Positions 1 through 7,401 of a stretch of 14,428 bases of DNA are shown piece after piece (position 1 is the stretch's first letter; every line of letters begins with the position of its first letter). The notes under the pieces were generated by a model. That model worked only from the letters and a program-made list of their open reading frames with translations, was not told the DNA's origin and did not search any database. Made by a program: the position numbers and the translations under genes. Source of the stretch: an uncultured Eubacteriales bacterium (lineage in GTDB: Bacteria; Bacillota; Clostridia; Christensenellales; Aristaeellaceae); assembly GCA_900553315.1 (NCBI GenBank), contig USCW01000026.1, positions 1 to 14,428 on the forward strand, in the 5' to 3' direction.

Positions 1-36
1 GGGGAGGGGACTTCTCTACAGAGAAGTCCCCTCCCC
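1..36. terminator. GC-rich perfect hairpin at the end of the glycan operon (dispersed hairpin copy 1)
   Basis: A 17-bp perfect stem pairs 1-17 (GGGGAGGGGACTTCTCT) with 20-36. It lies 22 nt past the stop of the serine hydrolase gene, where a minus-strand transcript would end, so a terminator or 3'-end stabilising role is inferred. The window edge hides whether a U-tract follows. The same design recurs at 7256, 10628, 14297 and 14375. Confidence 0.6.
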
Positions 37-58
37 CGGAGTTCCACGCTTCTTGTTA

Positions 59-808
59 TCACACCATCGCGGCGATTTCTTGGATGGCGCGCTCGGCTTG
101 GGGGACGACGGTGTTGTTGCTGAGGAAGCAGAGAATGACCGGCGCGTCCTTGAAAATGACACCCACATCGTTCGTGATACCGTCATCCTCGCCTGTCTTG
201 TGCGCTATCTGAATTCCACGATCGTGCAGATAGAAGGGCATCTTACCGTTCAAGCGCTGATTGCGCAGAATTCCCAGCATCTCCCGGGACGCCTCCGGAC
301 TCACGATCTTCTCCGCCAATAATAGCTCGAAGAATACACACATATCGTGGGCGCTCACGTAATTCTCAATGCCCTGACGGGAAAGCTCCGGCATGAACAG
401 CTTCCGGTTCAGCTGCGTCGCCGTCAGACCCAGCGTGCGAATCGTCTGGTTGATCGCATCACGACCCAGCTTGTCGATCAGTAGATTCGTGGCTGTGTTG
501 TCGCTGAGAATAATCATCAGCGTTACCAGATCACCCACCGTCACCTGCAGGCCGTCGTGCATGTACGTCAGCGCACCGCAGGAGGGCAGCTTGTCCTCCC
601 GGCGAATCTCCACCAGCTCGTCAAAGCGCAGAATCCCCGCTTCCCGCTGGCGAAACGCCTCCGCCATCACCGTCAGTTTGATGACGCTGGCCGCCATCAG
701 CGGCTGCTCCGCGTTGTAGCTGTACCGCTCCCCTGACGCAGGATAATAAATCTCACAGCCTACCTGCCCCGGCAGACGATTCAATATATGCTTGATTTCC
801 GTAAACAT
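59..808 (-). CDS. Class A beta-lactamase-related serine hydrolase (PF13354 type), probably cytoplasmic
   Basis: The 249-residue product carries the three active-site signatures of the serine beta-lactamase/DD-peptidase fold: S41-V-I-K44 (SxxK), S102-D-N104 (SDN) and K204-T-G206. The order and spacing fit class A-like enzymes of about 250-260 residues. I chose the ATG at 808 because GGAAAGGA lies just upstream; the reading frame stays open to 994, but that part comes from the MITE-like element and is unlikely to be translated. No signal peptide or membrane segment is visible at this start. The region where true class A beta-lactamases have the ExxxN omega loop reads PELSRQGIENYVSAHDM at about 140-156, without a convincing E166/N170 pair, so an esterase, peptidase or other hydrolase is more likely than antibiotic resistance. 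It is the last gene of the glycan operon; the substrate is unknown. Confidence 0.85.
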   Translation of the reverse strand: MFTEIKHILNRLPGQVGCEIYYPASGERYSYNAEQPLMAASVIKLTVMAEAFRQREAGILRFDELVEIRREDKLPSCGALTYMHDGLQVTVGDLVTLMIILSDNTATNLLIDKLGRDAINQTIRTLGLTATQLNRKLFMPELSRQGIENYVSAHDMCVFFELLLAEKIVSPEASREMLGILRNQRLNGKMPFYLHDRGIQIAHKTGEDDGITNDVGVIFKDAPVILCFLSNNTVVPQAERAIQEIAAMV

Positions 809-846
809 AGTTTCCTTTCCGCCGCTGTGCCGCAGCCTTCTCCGTA

Positions 847-1013
847 TTAAGGCACTACCGCACAATTCGTCGGCAGCGCTGGCGATGCCTTTTCTGCCAT
901 CTGCTTCTTGCAGAAATCTCGATTTACCTCCAGTAAACCTTCGATTTCTGCAATCGCATCTGACAAAAATGCATTCGCCATCGCACCAACTCATTTGTGC
1001 GGTATTGCCTTAA
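847..1013. mobile_element. MITE-like palindromic element, 167 bp
   Basis: The ends are 19-bp terminal inverted repeats matching at 18 of 19 positions: TTAAGGCACTACCGCACAA at 847-865 and TTGTGCGGTATTGCCTTAA at 995-1013. The interior is also one long imperfect palindrome (for example GCAGAAATC at 910-918 faces its complement at 943-951), with its apex near 930. There is no transposase gene. Both ends read TTAA, so a duplicated TA target, as made by the IS630/Tc1-mariner group, is possible but cannot be told apart from TTAA belonging to the repeat. The right end supplies the TAA stop of the glycosyltransferase at 1010-2260. Removing the element with one TA leaves that stop intact and a 37-nt gap to the serine hydrolase start. 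Confidence 0.75.
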
Positions 1014-2260
1014 CGCCACCCGCGCACTTCCTGCTCCACGATGTCAGCCGCCGTCAGAATGCCGTGCTCCTGCTGAAGCCTCGCACCCATCTGCGCCGCC
1101 GCATCGCGGTACGCAGCGCGGTTCACCAGCTCCACCAGCGCCTTGGTCATGCGGCGTACTGTCAGGTTTTCCCGGCGGATGGGCTTCGGCCCGCACCCCA
1201 TGGCGTAGACCCGGCTGCCCCAGAAGGGCTGATCGCCGCCGAAGGGGATCACCAGCGTGGGCTTGCCTGCCCGCAGTCCCGCCGCTGTTGTACCCGCACC
1301 GCCGTGGTGCACCACCGCCCGCATTCGCGGGAATAGCCAGCTGTGCGGCGTGAAGCCCTCTAAAATATAAACATTCGGCAGATTGGCCAGCGTGCCGCCG
1401 CCCCAGCCCTTATCCAACACTACACGCAGCCCGGAGGCAGTCACCGCTCGCGTGACGATGGCAAAGGTCTTGTCCATGTTGCCCGAAACCATGGAGCCGA
1501 AGCCGATATACACCGGCGGCTCCCCAGCCGCAAGGAAGTCTGCCAACCCCTTGTCCGGGGTGAATGGCTGTTCTGTCTCGTCCTGCCAGAAGCCCGACAT
1601 GTGGATATGTTCGTTCCAGTTCTTCGGACGCGGCAGTACCAGCGGGCTCATGGCATAGATCACCGGCACGGGATGACCCAGCAGCGCATAGTCCGGGCCG
1701 TCGTGTACCGGCGGCACCGTCATGCCGTTCTCCCGCCGCCAGTCCGTCAGGTAGCGCCGCTCCAGCAGATGGATCAGCAGGTACCCCAGACGATAGCTTG
1801 TCCGATTCCACGCCTTTCCCAGCTTTAGGAAGGGCGCGGAGGAAATCGGCGTTTCGTCGTTCATATCCATGGGGAAAAACTGCGTCTGTACCACGGGAAT
1901 GCCGTACTTCTCCGCCACGGAGTAATACATGCTCCCGAAGAAGTTGCAGATCATCAGCTCCGCCCCGTCAAAGGCCCGCAGCAGATCGTTCAGCAGCACC
2001 GGGGCGATCTTCCCCAGCGCCTTCTCCACCTGATGGAGAAAGGCAGCGCCGTTCACTCCGGGCTTCATGATCCGCTCCATCAGTTCCATTACGTCCCCCG
2101 CCAGCGGGGAAAAACCCAGTCCCGCGTCCCGGGCCATCTGTTCAAATTTTCCGAAGGCGACGATCGTCACCTCGTGGCCCCGGCGCTTCAGTTCGCTGCC
2201 CAACAGCACATAGGGGCGCACGTCCCCCGTGGAGCCAATGGATACCATGTTGATCCGCAT
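1010..2260 (-). CDS. Family 1 glycosyltransferase, sterol/macrolide glucosyltransferase type
   Basis: The 416-residue protein has the GT-B architecture of UDP-glycosyltransferases. The N-terminal half begins with the acceptor-side signature GSTGDVRPY at residues 9-17 (glycosyltransferase family 28 N-terminal type). The C-terminal half holds the nucleotide-sugar site HHGGAGTTAAGLRAGKP at 318-334 followed by PFGGDQPFWG at 339-348. Such enzymes move glucose or a similar sugar from a UDP donor to a lipid or small aglycone in the cytoplasm or at the inner membrane face; the acceptor cannot be read from the sequence. The ATG at 2260 follows AAGGAGGT at 2265-2272, and the gap to the upstream sulfatase-family gene is 24 nt, so they are very likely co-transcribed. 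The stop codon coincides with the end of the MITE-like element. Confidence 0.88.
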   Translation of the reverse strand: MRINMVSIGSTGDVRPYVLLGSELKRRGHEVTIVAFGKFEQMARDAGLGFSPLAGDVMELMERIMKPGVNGAAFLHQVEKALGKIAPVLLNDLLRAFDGAELMICNFFGSMYYSVAEKYGIPVVQTQFFPMDMNDETPISSAPFLKLGKAWNRTSYRLGYLLIHLLERRYLTDWRRENGMTVPPVHDGPDYALLGHPVPVIYAMSPLVLPRPKNWNEHIHMSGFWQDETEQPFTPDKGLADFLAAGEPPVYIGFGSMVSGNMDKTFAIVTRAVTASGLRVVLDKGWGGGTLANLPNVYILEGFTPHSWLFPRMRAVVHHGGAGTTAAGLRAGKPTLVIPFGGDQPFWGSRVYAMGCGPKPIRRENLTVRRMTKALVELVNRAAYRDAAAQMGARLQQEHGILTAADIVEQEVRGWR

Positions 2261-2284
2261 CGCTACCTCCTTGAAATGTGTTGA

Positions 2285-4327
2285 TTATTCGCCGTCCAGC
2301 ACGATCATATCCGCGACGGCAAAGGCCACCTGCCGGGTGTCGTCGCTCAGACCCAGTTCCTGATGAGAAACCGCGTCCGGCCACGTGAAGTCCAGCGTTA
2401 GCGTCGGCTCCGTCACCAGCTCTGCCGGAATGGTGAATTCCACGGCGTTGTCCGTAACCGTCCCGTCGTAGACTGTTTTGCCGCCGCAGGAAACCGTCAT
2501 GCACTGACTGCCGGTCATGACGGACAGGAAATGCAGCTTCACCGTCAGCCGATCGCCCTCCGGGAGCTTCGCCAGCGGCAAAGTGATCTCACCCGTCTGC
2601 CCGCTGGTCCATGTGCTGTAAAAGTCTGCGGAGGAAAAGCCGCTGACCAGATAAGGCCGTGCCGTGGCTCGCAGGTCGAAATACAGCGTCGTGCCATACA
2701 CATAAGGCGTAGGCTCCAGCAGGGTATCCCCATGATAGACCTGTCCCGTGGGCTGCAAGTCCTCCCACGCGGGATCCATGACCTGCGTCTCATATTCGTA
2801 CAGGTTGAATTCATTGTTGCGGCTGTTTTCGTGATAATACAGCCGGGTGCGGGGCGTATCTGCCGGAACGTTCCACAGGGCTTCGTCATTGTCCGTGCCC
2901 GTCAGCAGCGCCGTATAGGTTGCGGGCAGATCGGCATAGCTTACCGGAGCCTCGCTGACGGTCAGCGCTCCCGACGCACCGGGCCGCTTCAGCACCAGCA
3001 TAGGCCGATGCACCGTCTCCGTGCCGTGATCCGCAAGGATCAGAATTGCCGCATCTTCGTAGCGACCTACATCCTTCAGCTGTGTCAGGTAGTCCCGCAC
3101 CTGCTTCATACAGCCGCGCATTTGCTCCGCCGCGTCCACGCCGCTCTCCTGATACTGACAATCCGCGTCCATGGTATAGGGCGGGTGCATTCCCGTCAGG
3201 TGGATCATGCGGAAGGCATTCCCAGGCTGTACCGTGAGTCCCGCCTCCGTCACTTGCGCGTTAAAGGCCTCATCCGTCACCTTGTAGACCTCGCCGCCCA
3301 GCCCCTTCGCATACTGCCGGAACACATTGCCGTACATCCACAGCTGCGGCTTCACGAAATGCGGCGCATAACGGAAGGCGCATAATTGCAGCAGATCATG
3401 GGTCAAGCCTTTTGCGTCAGAAACCGCCAGTTCTTCCCGTTCCAGATTGTCGATCACGCTTTCATCCAGCGTGAGATAGCGATCGTCGGTGAAGAACCGC
3501 GCATCCCACTCCGTGCCCGCTAATTGCTGATACAGGGGTGTATCCGCATATGCCCAAGCAATAAAGCCGCTGTAATCCGTCGCGGAGGTATAGGCCTTGC
3601 CCGTCAACAGCGCGGGAATGCCATGCTTCGTGGGGTCGCTGACGCCCATGGCGTTTTTGTACCATACGAAGCCGTCCAGTGTCTCCGCCAGCGAAGCATC
3701 CTCGGTCAATGCTTGTGCAAAGTCTTCGCTGTCCACGCTGTCCAGCACCATCACCAGCAGATTCTTTTCGCTGCCTACGGTATACAGCCCCGTATCGGAC
3801 AGATAGACCGCGCTGTCCTCTTCCTCCGGCATGTTTGCGGCCCAGTAGCCCGTCAGCCCGGCCTCTCCCGCCAGCAGCACCAGCGGCAGCGCCACGCACA
3901 GAGCCGTAAAGCGCTTCCAATGCCGCAGGTTCAACGCAATGAACAGCATTCCCAGCCACAGCAGGGTGTTCGTCACGCCGTACATGGTGTAGGCGCTCCA
4001 ATCAATGGCCTTGCCGTTCAGCTCGCCGTAGCTGGCGTTCAGGCCGTTGCCCTGCAAGAGTGTTGCAAGGCTCAGCGCCAGCAGTACCGCCTGACCACAG
4101 GCATAGGCCTTTTTCGGCAGCACCGCCATCACCAGCGTCAAAATCGCCGCCGCGATACCGCCTGCCAGCGCTACGCCCCCCGCCATTTGTCCCCAGCTGA
4201 ACCACAGCTCCGCCGTGTTCTCCCACAGCGTCTGCGTGGCGGCGAACAGCGTCACCGTAAAGGCGGTGAATAGACTGAGCGGCAGGGCGAATACCCCCTG
4301 CCGCAATATACGCTTTCCCAGCTTCAT
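2285..4327 (-). CDS. Membrane-anchored sulfatase-superfamily enzyme, phosphoglycerol/phosphoethanolamine transferase-like
   Basis: The 680-residue protein starts with about five hydrophobic segments (roughly 11-32, 47-70, 78-95, 112-133 and 139-163), followed by an extracytoplasmic sulfatase/alkaline-phosphatase-fold domain (PF00884 type). Metal-site landmarks are NLLVMVLDS at 189-197 with D196, a probable nucleophile region DPTKHGIPALLTG at 231-243 with T233 as best candidate, H381 in GMHPPY, and D433-H434 in LADHG with H440 shortly after. This layout resembles LTA synthase and related enzymes that transfer phosphoglycerol or phosphoethanolamine to surface glycans rather than classical sulfatases, which carry CxPSR. 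The last 180 or so residues look like an added beta-sandwich. The ATG overlaps the stop of the epimerase gene by 4 nt (ATGA) and GGAGG lies upstream, so translation is probably coupled. The transferred group is inferred from family and context only. Confidence 0.82.
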   Translation of the reverse strand: MKLGKRILRQGVFALPLSLFTAFTVTLFAATQTLWENTAELWFSWGQMAGGVALAGGIAAAILTLVMAVLPKKAYACGQAVLLALSLATLLQGNGLNASYGELNGKAIDWSAYTMYGVTNTLLWLGMLFIALNLRHWKRFTALCVALPLVLLAGEAGLTGYWAANMPEEEDSAVYLSDTGLYTVGSEKNLLVMVLDSVDSEDFAQALTEDASLAETLDGFVWYKNAMGVSDPTKHGIPALLTGKAYTSATDYSGFIAWAYADTPLYQQLAGTEWDARFFTDDRYLTLDESVIDNLEREELAVSDAKGLTHDLLQLCAFRYAPHFVKPQLWMYGNVFRQYAKGLGGEVYKVTDEAFNAQVTEAGLTVQPGNAFRMIHLTGMHPPYTMDADCQYQESGVDAAEQMRGCMKQVRDYLTQLKDVGRYEDAAILILADHGTETVHRPMLVLKRPGASGALTVSEAPVSYADLPATYTALLTGTDNDEALWNVPADTPRTRLYYHENSRNNEFNLYEYETQVMDPAWEDLQPTGQVYHGDTLLEPTPYVYGTTLYFDLRATARPYLVSGFSSADFYSTWTSGQTGEITLPLAKLPEGDRLTVKLHFLSVMTGSQCMTVSCGGKTVYDGTVTDNAVEFTIPAELVTEPTLTLDFTWPDAVSHQELGLSDDTRQVAFAVADMIVLDGE

Positions 4328-5475
4328 GGCCGCTTCCTCCGTGCCCTGCCCCAGTCCAGAATGATCTGCGCAATCTTTTCCGAGGTATGCCCATCGCCGT
4401 AGGGGTTGATGGCGTGGGCCATGGCATGGTATAGCTGTGCGTCCGTCAGCAGACGCTCCCCGGCCTCGTATACATGCTGCTCTTCCACCCCGGCCAGCAG
4501 GGCCATTCCGGCCTCTACCACCTCGGGACGCTCCGTCTCCGTGCGCAGCACCACCACGGGCTTGCCCAGCGCGGGAGCCTCCTCCTGCAAGCCGCCGGAA
4601 TCCGTCATGACCATATAGCAGCGCTTCATTAGGTTGTGCATGTCCTCCACCTCCACGGGCTGGATAAGATGCACGCGGTCATGACCGCCCAGCACGCCCT
4701 CCGCCACGCTGCGCACCGCAGGATTCGGATGTACCGGGTACACCAGATGCACGTCCGGATGCTCCGCCACCAGCCGAAGCACGCCCCGGCAGATGGCCTC
4801 CAAATGCTCGCCCAGGTTCTCCCGCCGGTGCGCCGTCATGACGATCCAGCGGCCCTGTGATAAATCCAGCGCCGCCAGCTCGGGACTGTGAAACCGATAC
4901 GCGTCATGCACCATTTGATGCAGCGCGTCGATCACTGTGTTGCCCACCACGTAGACGTTCTCCGTCACGTTCTCCCGGGCAAGGTTTTCCCGCGCCCGGC
5001 GGGTGGGGGCGAAGTGCAGCTCAGCGATGCGCCCGGTGAGCTGGCGGTTCATTTCCTCCGGGAAGGGAGAATAGCGGTCGAAGGAGCGCAGTCCCGCCTC
5101 CACATGGCCCACGGGGATCTGCTGATAAAACGCGGCCAGCGCCGCCGCCGTGGAGGTCGTGGTGTCGCCATGCACCAGTACCAGATCGGGCTGACAGACG
5201 CGCAGCACCTCTTCCATGCCCTCCAATACGCCCACGGTAATGGACGTGAGCGTCTGTCCCCGGCGCATCAGGTTCAGGTCATAATCCGGGGAAATATGAA
5301 ACTGCTCCAGCACGCTGTCCAGCATTTGCCGATGCTGAGCCGTGACGCACACCAGACTGCGGATGCCCGCAGTCTGCGCCAGATGCTTCACCAGCGGAGC
5401 CATTTTGATGGCTTCTGGGCGTGTGCCAAAGACGGACAGAACCGTCAGCATATCCTCCATAGGCTTAGAAAACAT
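4324..5475 (-). CDS. wecB: UDP-N-acetylglucosamine 2-epimerase, non-hydrolysing
   Basis: The enzyme interconverts UDP-GlcNAc and UDP-ManNAc in the cytoplasm, giving the sugar donor for teichoic-acid linkage units or ManNAc-containing polysaccharides. The 383-residue length is normal for the family (PF02350). Visible motifs in order are GTRPE 17-21, HGDT 102-105, HVEAGLRS 124-131, PFPEE 137-141, HRREN 216-220, SGGLQEE 293-299 and RTETERPE 311-318, so the conserved Asp, Glu and His of the active site are all present. The start at 5475 overlaps the upstream glycosyltransferase by 11 nt and is preceded by AAGGG at 5 nt spacing; M6 or M9 are possible alternatives, since GTRPE would still be complete. 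The Gram-positive name is mnaA. The gene overlaps the next by 4 nt. Confidence 0.95.
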   Translation of the reverse strand: MFSKPMEDMLTVLSVFGTRPEAIKMAPLVKHLAQTAGIRSLVCVTAQHRQMLDSVLEQFHISPDYDLNLMRRGQTLTSITVGVLEGMEEVLRVCQPDLVLVHGDTTTSTAAALAAFYQQIPVGHVEAGLRSFDRYSPFPEEMNRQLTGRIAELHFAPTRRARENLARENVTENVYVVGNTVIDALHQMVHDAYRFHSPELAALDLSQGRWIVMTAHRRENLGEHLEAICRGVLRLVAEHPDVHLVYPVHPNPAVRSVAEGVLGGHDRVHLIQPVEVEDMHNLMKRCYMVMTDSGGLQEEAPALGKPVVVLRTETERPEVVEAGMALLAGVEEQHVYEAGERLLTDAQLYHAMAHAINPYGDGHTSEKIAQIILDWGRARRKRP

Positions 5476-7162
5476 TCCTTCCCTTATCGTCTGTGTTTAG
5501 GTGAAAATTCGCTTTCATGTGTGAAAAGCGCGGCGAATAGCAGGGGTCTGTCAGCACCGGGAAGCGCTTTTCCTCCTCCGGCCAAGACTGACCGTCCCGC
5601 AGAACGGGCGCGTTCGCCGTGCCGATGGCTGTGCTGAAGGGCGTAAAGGCCAGCCAGCCGCTCTTTTCCCGCAGCCGCACCGACCATGCCACGCTGCCCA
5701 GATCGCTCTGCCAGTTTTCCTCAAAGGGCTCGAACCGCTCCCGGCGCATGACCAGACACGCGGCGCTTACCGCCCCCACGTTATGAGCCTGATGCTCCAA
5801 GCCGTGCCAGCCGCCCGCCGTGCGCGGCAGTCCCTGCTGACGGCAGGAGGCCACATGCTTCATGCCCAGCGCATAGCCCGCGTGGAGAATGCGCCCGCGT
5901 TCGTCAAACAGAACAGGCACGGCGGCAATGATCTCTTCCCGCTGCGCCAGCATAACCAGCTCCGTCAGCCAATCCGGCTTTTCCACGGTCACGCTGCTGT
6001 CCACAAAGGCAAGATAATCTCCCTTTGCCCTTGCCGCTCCGAGATTCAGCGCCGCGAAGCGTCCGGCGCCCCCGCGAGGCACGCAGACTACGCCGGGCAG
6101 CTCCTTCCGCTCCGTCACGACCAGCAGCTCCGTTTGCGGCCAATCCGTCGCCCGAAGCGCCGCTAGGCATTTCTCCAGCTGCGCTTCGGCCCCGCTATCC
6201 AGCACAATGATGGAAACGGGTTTCTTTTCTGCGATCGAATAATGCACGCGCAGACAGTTATGATCCAGCGACACGGCGCCGCCGGGGCCCACGCGGTTGA
6301 TATGCTCCTCCACGGCGCGGCGTGCCGCGTCCACGCACCGCATGAGGTTTTGGTGGCTCATGGATGCGCCCACGTGCCGCCAATGGTACAGTACGCGGGG
6401 AATATGCGTCACGCGGGTGGTATGCTCCATGCACCGCAGGGCAAGGTCATGATCCTGTGAGCCGTCGAAGGCGCTCCGAAAGCCTCCCGCCGCGTCGATC
6501 AGGCTGCGACGCATGACCATCAAGTGGCAGATATAATTGCCGGAGCGGAGATTATCGGGGCAGTAATCGGGCTTGAAATGCGCCTCGAAGAAGACCTTTC
6601 CGTCCTCCGACACCTTATCCTCATCGGAATAAATGAAGTCCGGGTTCTCGCGCTCCACCGCGTCCATGACCCAGTACAGCGCGTCGGGGGTGTACAGGTC
6701 GTCGTGGTCGCACAGGGCGATCCATTCTCCCTTGGCGTGCCGCAGGGCGGCGTTGCTGTTGCCGGAGATATGGAGGTTTTCGCCGCTGAACACAACGCGG
6801 AGCCGGTCGTCCAGCTTTTCCAGCTCCTTCAGGCATTGCACGGTCTCCGGTTTGGTGCTTGCGCCGTCCAGCAGGATAGCCTCCCAATGGGGGTAGGTCT
6901 GTGCGCGGAAGGACTCCGCGGCCGCCCGCAGCATGGCTGGGTCGGTATTATAGACCGGCACGAGGATCGAGACCAGCGGCGCTGCCCGCCACTTCCGCTC
7001 CCGCTGCTGTGCAAGCTCCGCTTCTCCCGCACGCTCCCGGCGGTACAGCCGGTCATACTCCCGCAGACCCCGGTCGCGCACCTTTTCCACGCCCCGTCTC
7101 AGCGTATATCCCACGCCGTTCAGTCGGACATACGCCCACACGCGTTTCACCAATCCGCCCAT
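5465..7162 (-). CDS. Two-domain family 2 glycosyltransferase; second domain looks catalytically degenerate
   Basis: The 565-residue soluble protein has an N-terminal basic stretch (1-60), then a full GT2 domain (PF00535) at about 62-300: VSILVPVYN at 64-72, the metal-binding CDHDD at 151-155, YSDEDK at 178-183 and SQDHDLALR at 235-243, the catalytic-loop region. A second GT2-like domain starts at about 315 (VSIIVLD), but its DxD position reads FVDSS at 386-390, and no ED-type catalytic pair is evident where expected. This two-domain plan is common in rhamnan and O-antigen assembly enzymes. The likely role is adding a sugar to a lipid-linked surface glycan at the cytoplasmic membrane face; donor and linkage are unknown. 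It is the first gene after the promoter at 7192-7220. The ATG at 7162 follows GAGGG. Confidence 0.88.
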   Translation of the reverse strand: MGGLVKRVWAYVRLNGVGYTLRRGVEKVRDRGLREYDRLYRRERAGEAELAQQRERKWRAAPLVSILVPVYNTDPAMLRAAAESFRAQTYPHWEAILLDGASTKPETVQCLKELEKLDDRLRVVFSGENLHISGNSNAALRHAKGEWIALCDHDDLYTPDALYWVMDAVERENPDFIYSDEDKVSEDGKVFFEAHFKPDYCPDNLRSGNYICHLMVMRRSLIDAAGGFRSAFDGSQDHDLALRCMEHTTRVTHIPRVLYHWRHVGASMSHQNLMRCVDAARRAVEEHINRVGPGGAVSLDHNCLRVHYSIAEKKPVSIIVLDSGAEAQLEKCLAALRATDWPQTELLVVTERKELPGVVCVPRGGAGRFAALNLGAARAKGDYLAFVDSSVTVEKPDWLTELVMLAQREEIIAAVPVLFDERGRILHAGYALGMKHVASCRQQGLPRTAGGWHGLEHQAHNVGAVSAACLVMRRERFEPFEENWQSDLGSVAWSVRLREKSGWLAFTPFSTAIGTANAPVLRDGQSWPEEEKRFPVLTDPCYSPRFSHMKANFHLNTDDKGRNVF

Positions 7163-7191
7163 ACCCTCATCCTCTCTCCCTTGTCCCCCTC

Positions 7192-7220
7192 ATTCTACCA
7201 TGTTTCCTCACGTCTGGCAA
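7192..7220 (-). promoter_or_regulatory. Sigma-70/SigA-type promoter of the glycan operon
   Basis: Read on the minus strand, TTGCCA (7215-7220) is the -35, followed by exactly 17 nt and TAGAAT (7192-7197) as the -10. A TG one base before the -10 makes it an extended -10. Transcription would start near 7185, giving a leader of about 22 nt before the ATG at 7162. The elements match consensus at 5 of 6 and 5 of 6 positions. Confidence 0.7.
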
Positions 7221-7255
7221 TGGAGGGAAAAGAGGGGGAACGGTGGGCGAGTGCG

Positions 7256-7292
7256 AGGGGAGCGGCTTCTCTTTCAAGAAGCCCCCTTTCCC
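7256..7292. repeat. Dispersed GC-rich hairpin, degenerate copy 2, between divergent promoters
   Basis: The core stem GGCTTCT (7264-7270) pairs with AGAAGCC (7277-7283); G-rich flank on the left and C-rich flank on the right extend it imperfectly. The right side continues CCCGGAGT, as in copy 1 (CCCGGAGT at 35-42). It lies upstream of both divergent transcription units, so it cannot end either of them. Confidence 0.5.
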
Positions 7293-7322
7293 GGAGTCCT
7301 CCCCCTGCATAGTGCCTGTTAC

Positions 7323-7338
7323 CTGTACCTTGGTACAG
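7323..7338. promoter_or_regulatory. Operator-like inverted repeat next to the rightward promoter
   Basis: CTGTACC-TT-GGTACAG is a perfect 7+7 bp dyad with a 2-bp centre, ending one base before the proposed -35 (7339-7344). The position suits a transcription-factor site. I do not recognise the regulator, and none is encoded in the window. Confidence 0.45.
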
Positions 7339-7367
7339 TTGTTTTTGGGAAAATTTTGGGATATAAT
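7339..7367 (+). promoter_or_regulatory. Promoter of the secreted-protein operon
   Basis: A perfect -10 TATAAT lies at 7362-7367, with TTGTTT at 7339-7344 as a weak -35 and 17-nt spacing. Transcription would start near 7374, leaving a leader of about 43 nt to the TTG start at 7417 and only about 7 nt to the ATG at 7381, which argues against that ATG. Confidence 0.65.
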
Positions 7368-7401
7368 AAAATAAGAAAGAATGGCGGCGTGCGCCGCTTG
7401 T

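Noticed and set aside
59..808. Antibiotic-resistance beta-lactamase
   Set aside because: No signal peptide and no convincing omega-loop Glu; family members of this type are general serine hydrolases.
809..850. Separate promoter for the serine hydrolase at the left MITE border
   Set aside because: TTGTGC and TTAATA are present but only 11 nt apart, too close for a usable -35/-10 pair.
809..994. In-frame 62-residue N-terminal extension of the serine hydrolase
   Set aside because: It is read through the MITE-like element, has no ribosome binding site at its ATG and gives a Cys/Arg-rich sequence unlike the family; the ATG at 808 has GGAAAGGA upstream.
2531..3385. Long plus-strand open frame opposite the sulfatase-family gene
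   Set aside because: It is antisense to a gene with clear motifs, is rich in Arg, Gln and His as expected of a GC-rich shadow frame, and has no ribosome binding site.
3524..4273. Second plus-strand open frame opposite the membrane half of the sulfatase-family gene
   Set aside because: Its Gln/Arg/His-rich composition with no motif marks it as a shadow of the real gene.
4888..5637. Plus-strand open frame opposite the epimerase and glycosyltransferase
   Set aside because: It spans the junction of two well-supported genes and has no recognisable domain.
7381..7383. ATG start for the surface protein
   Set aside because: There is no ribosome binding site, it lies about 7 nt from the predicted transcription start, and it disrupts the signal peptide; TTG at 7417 fits better.
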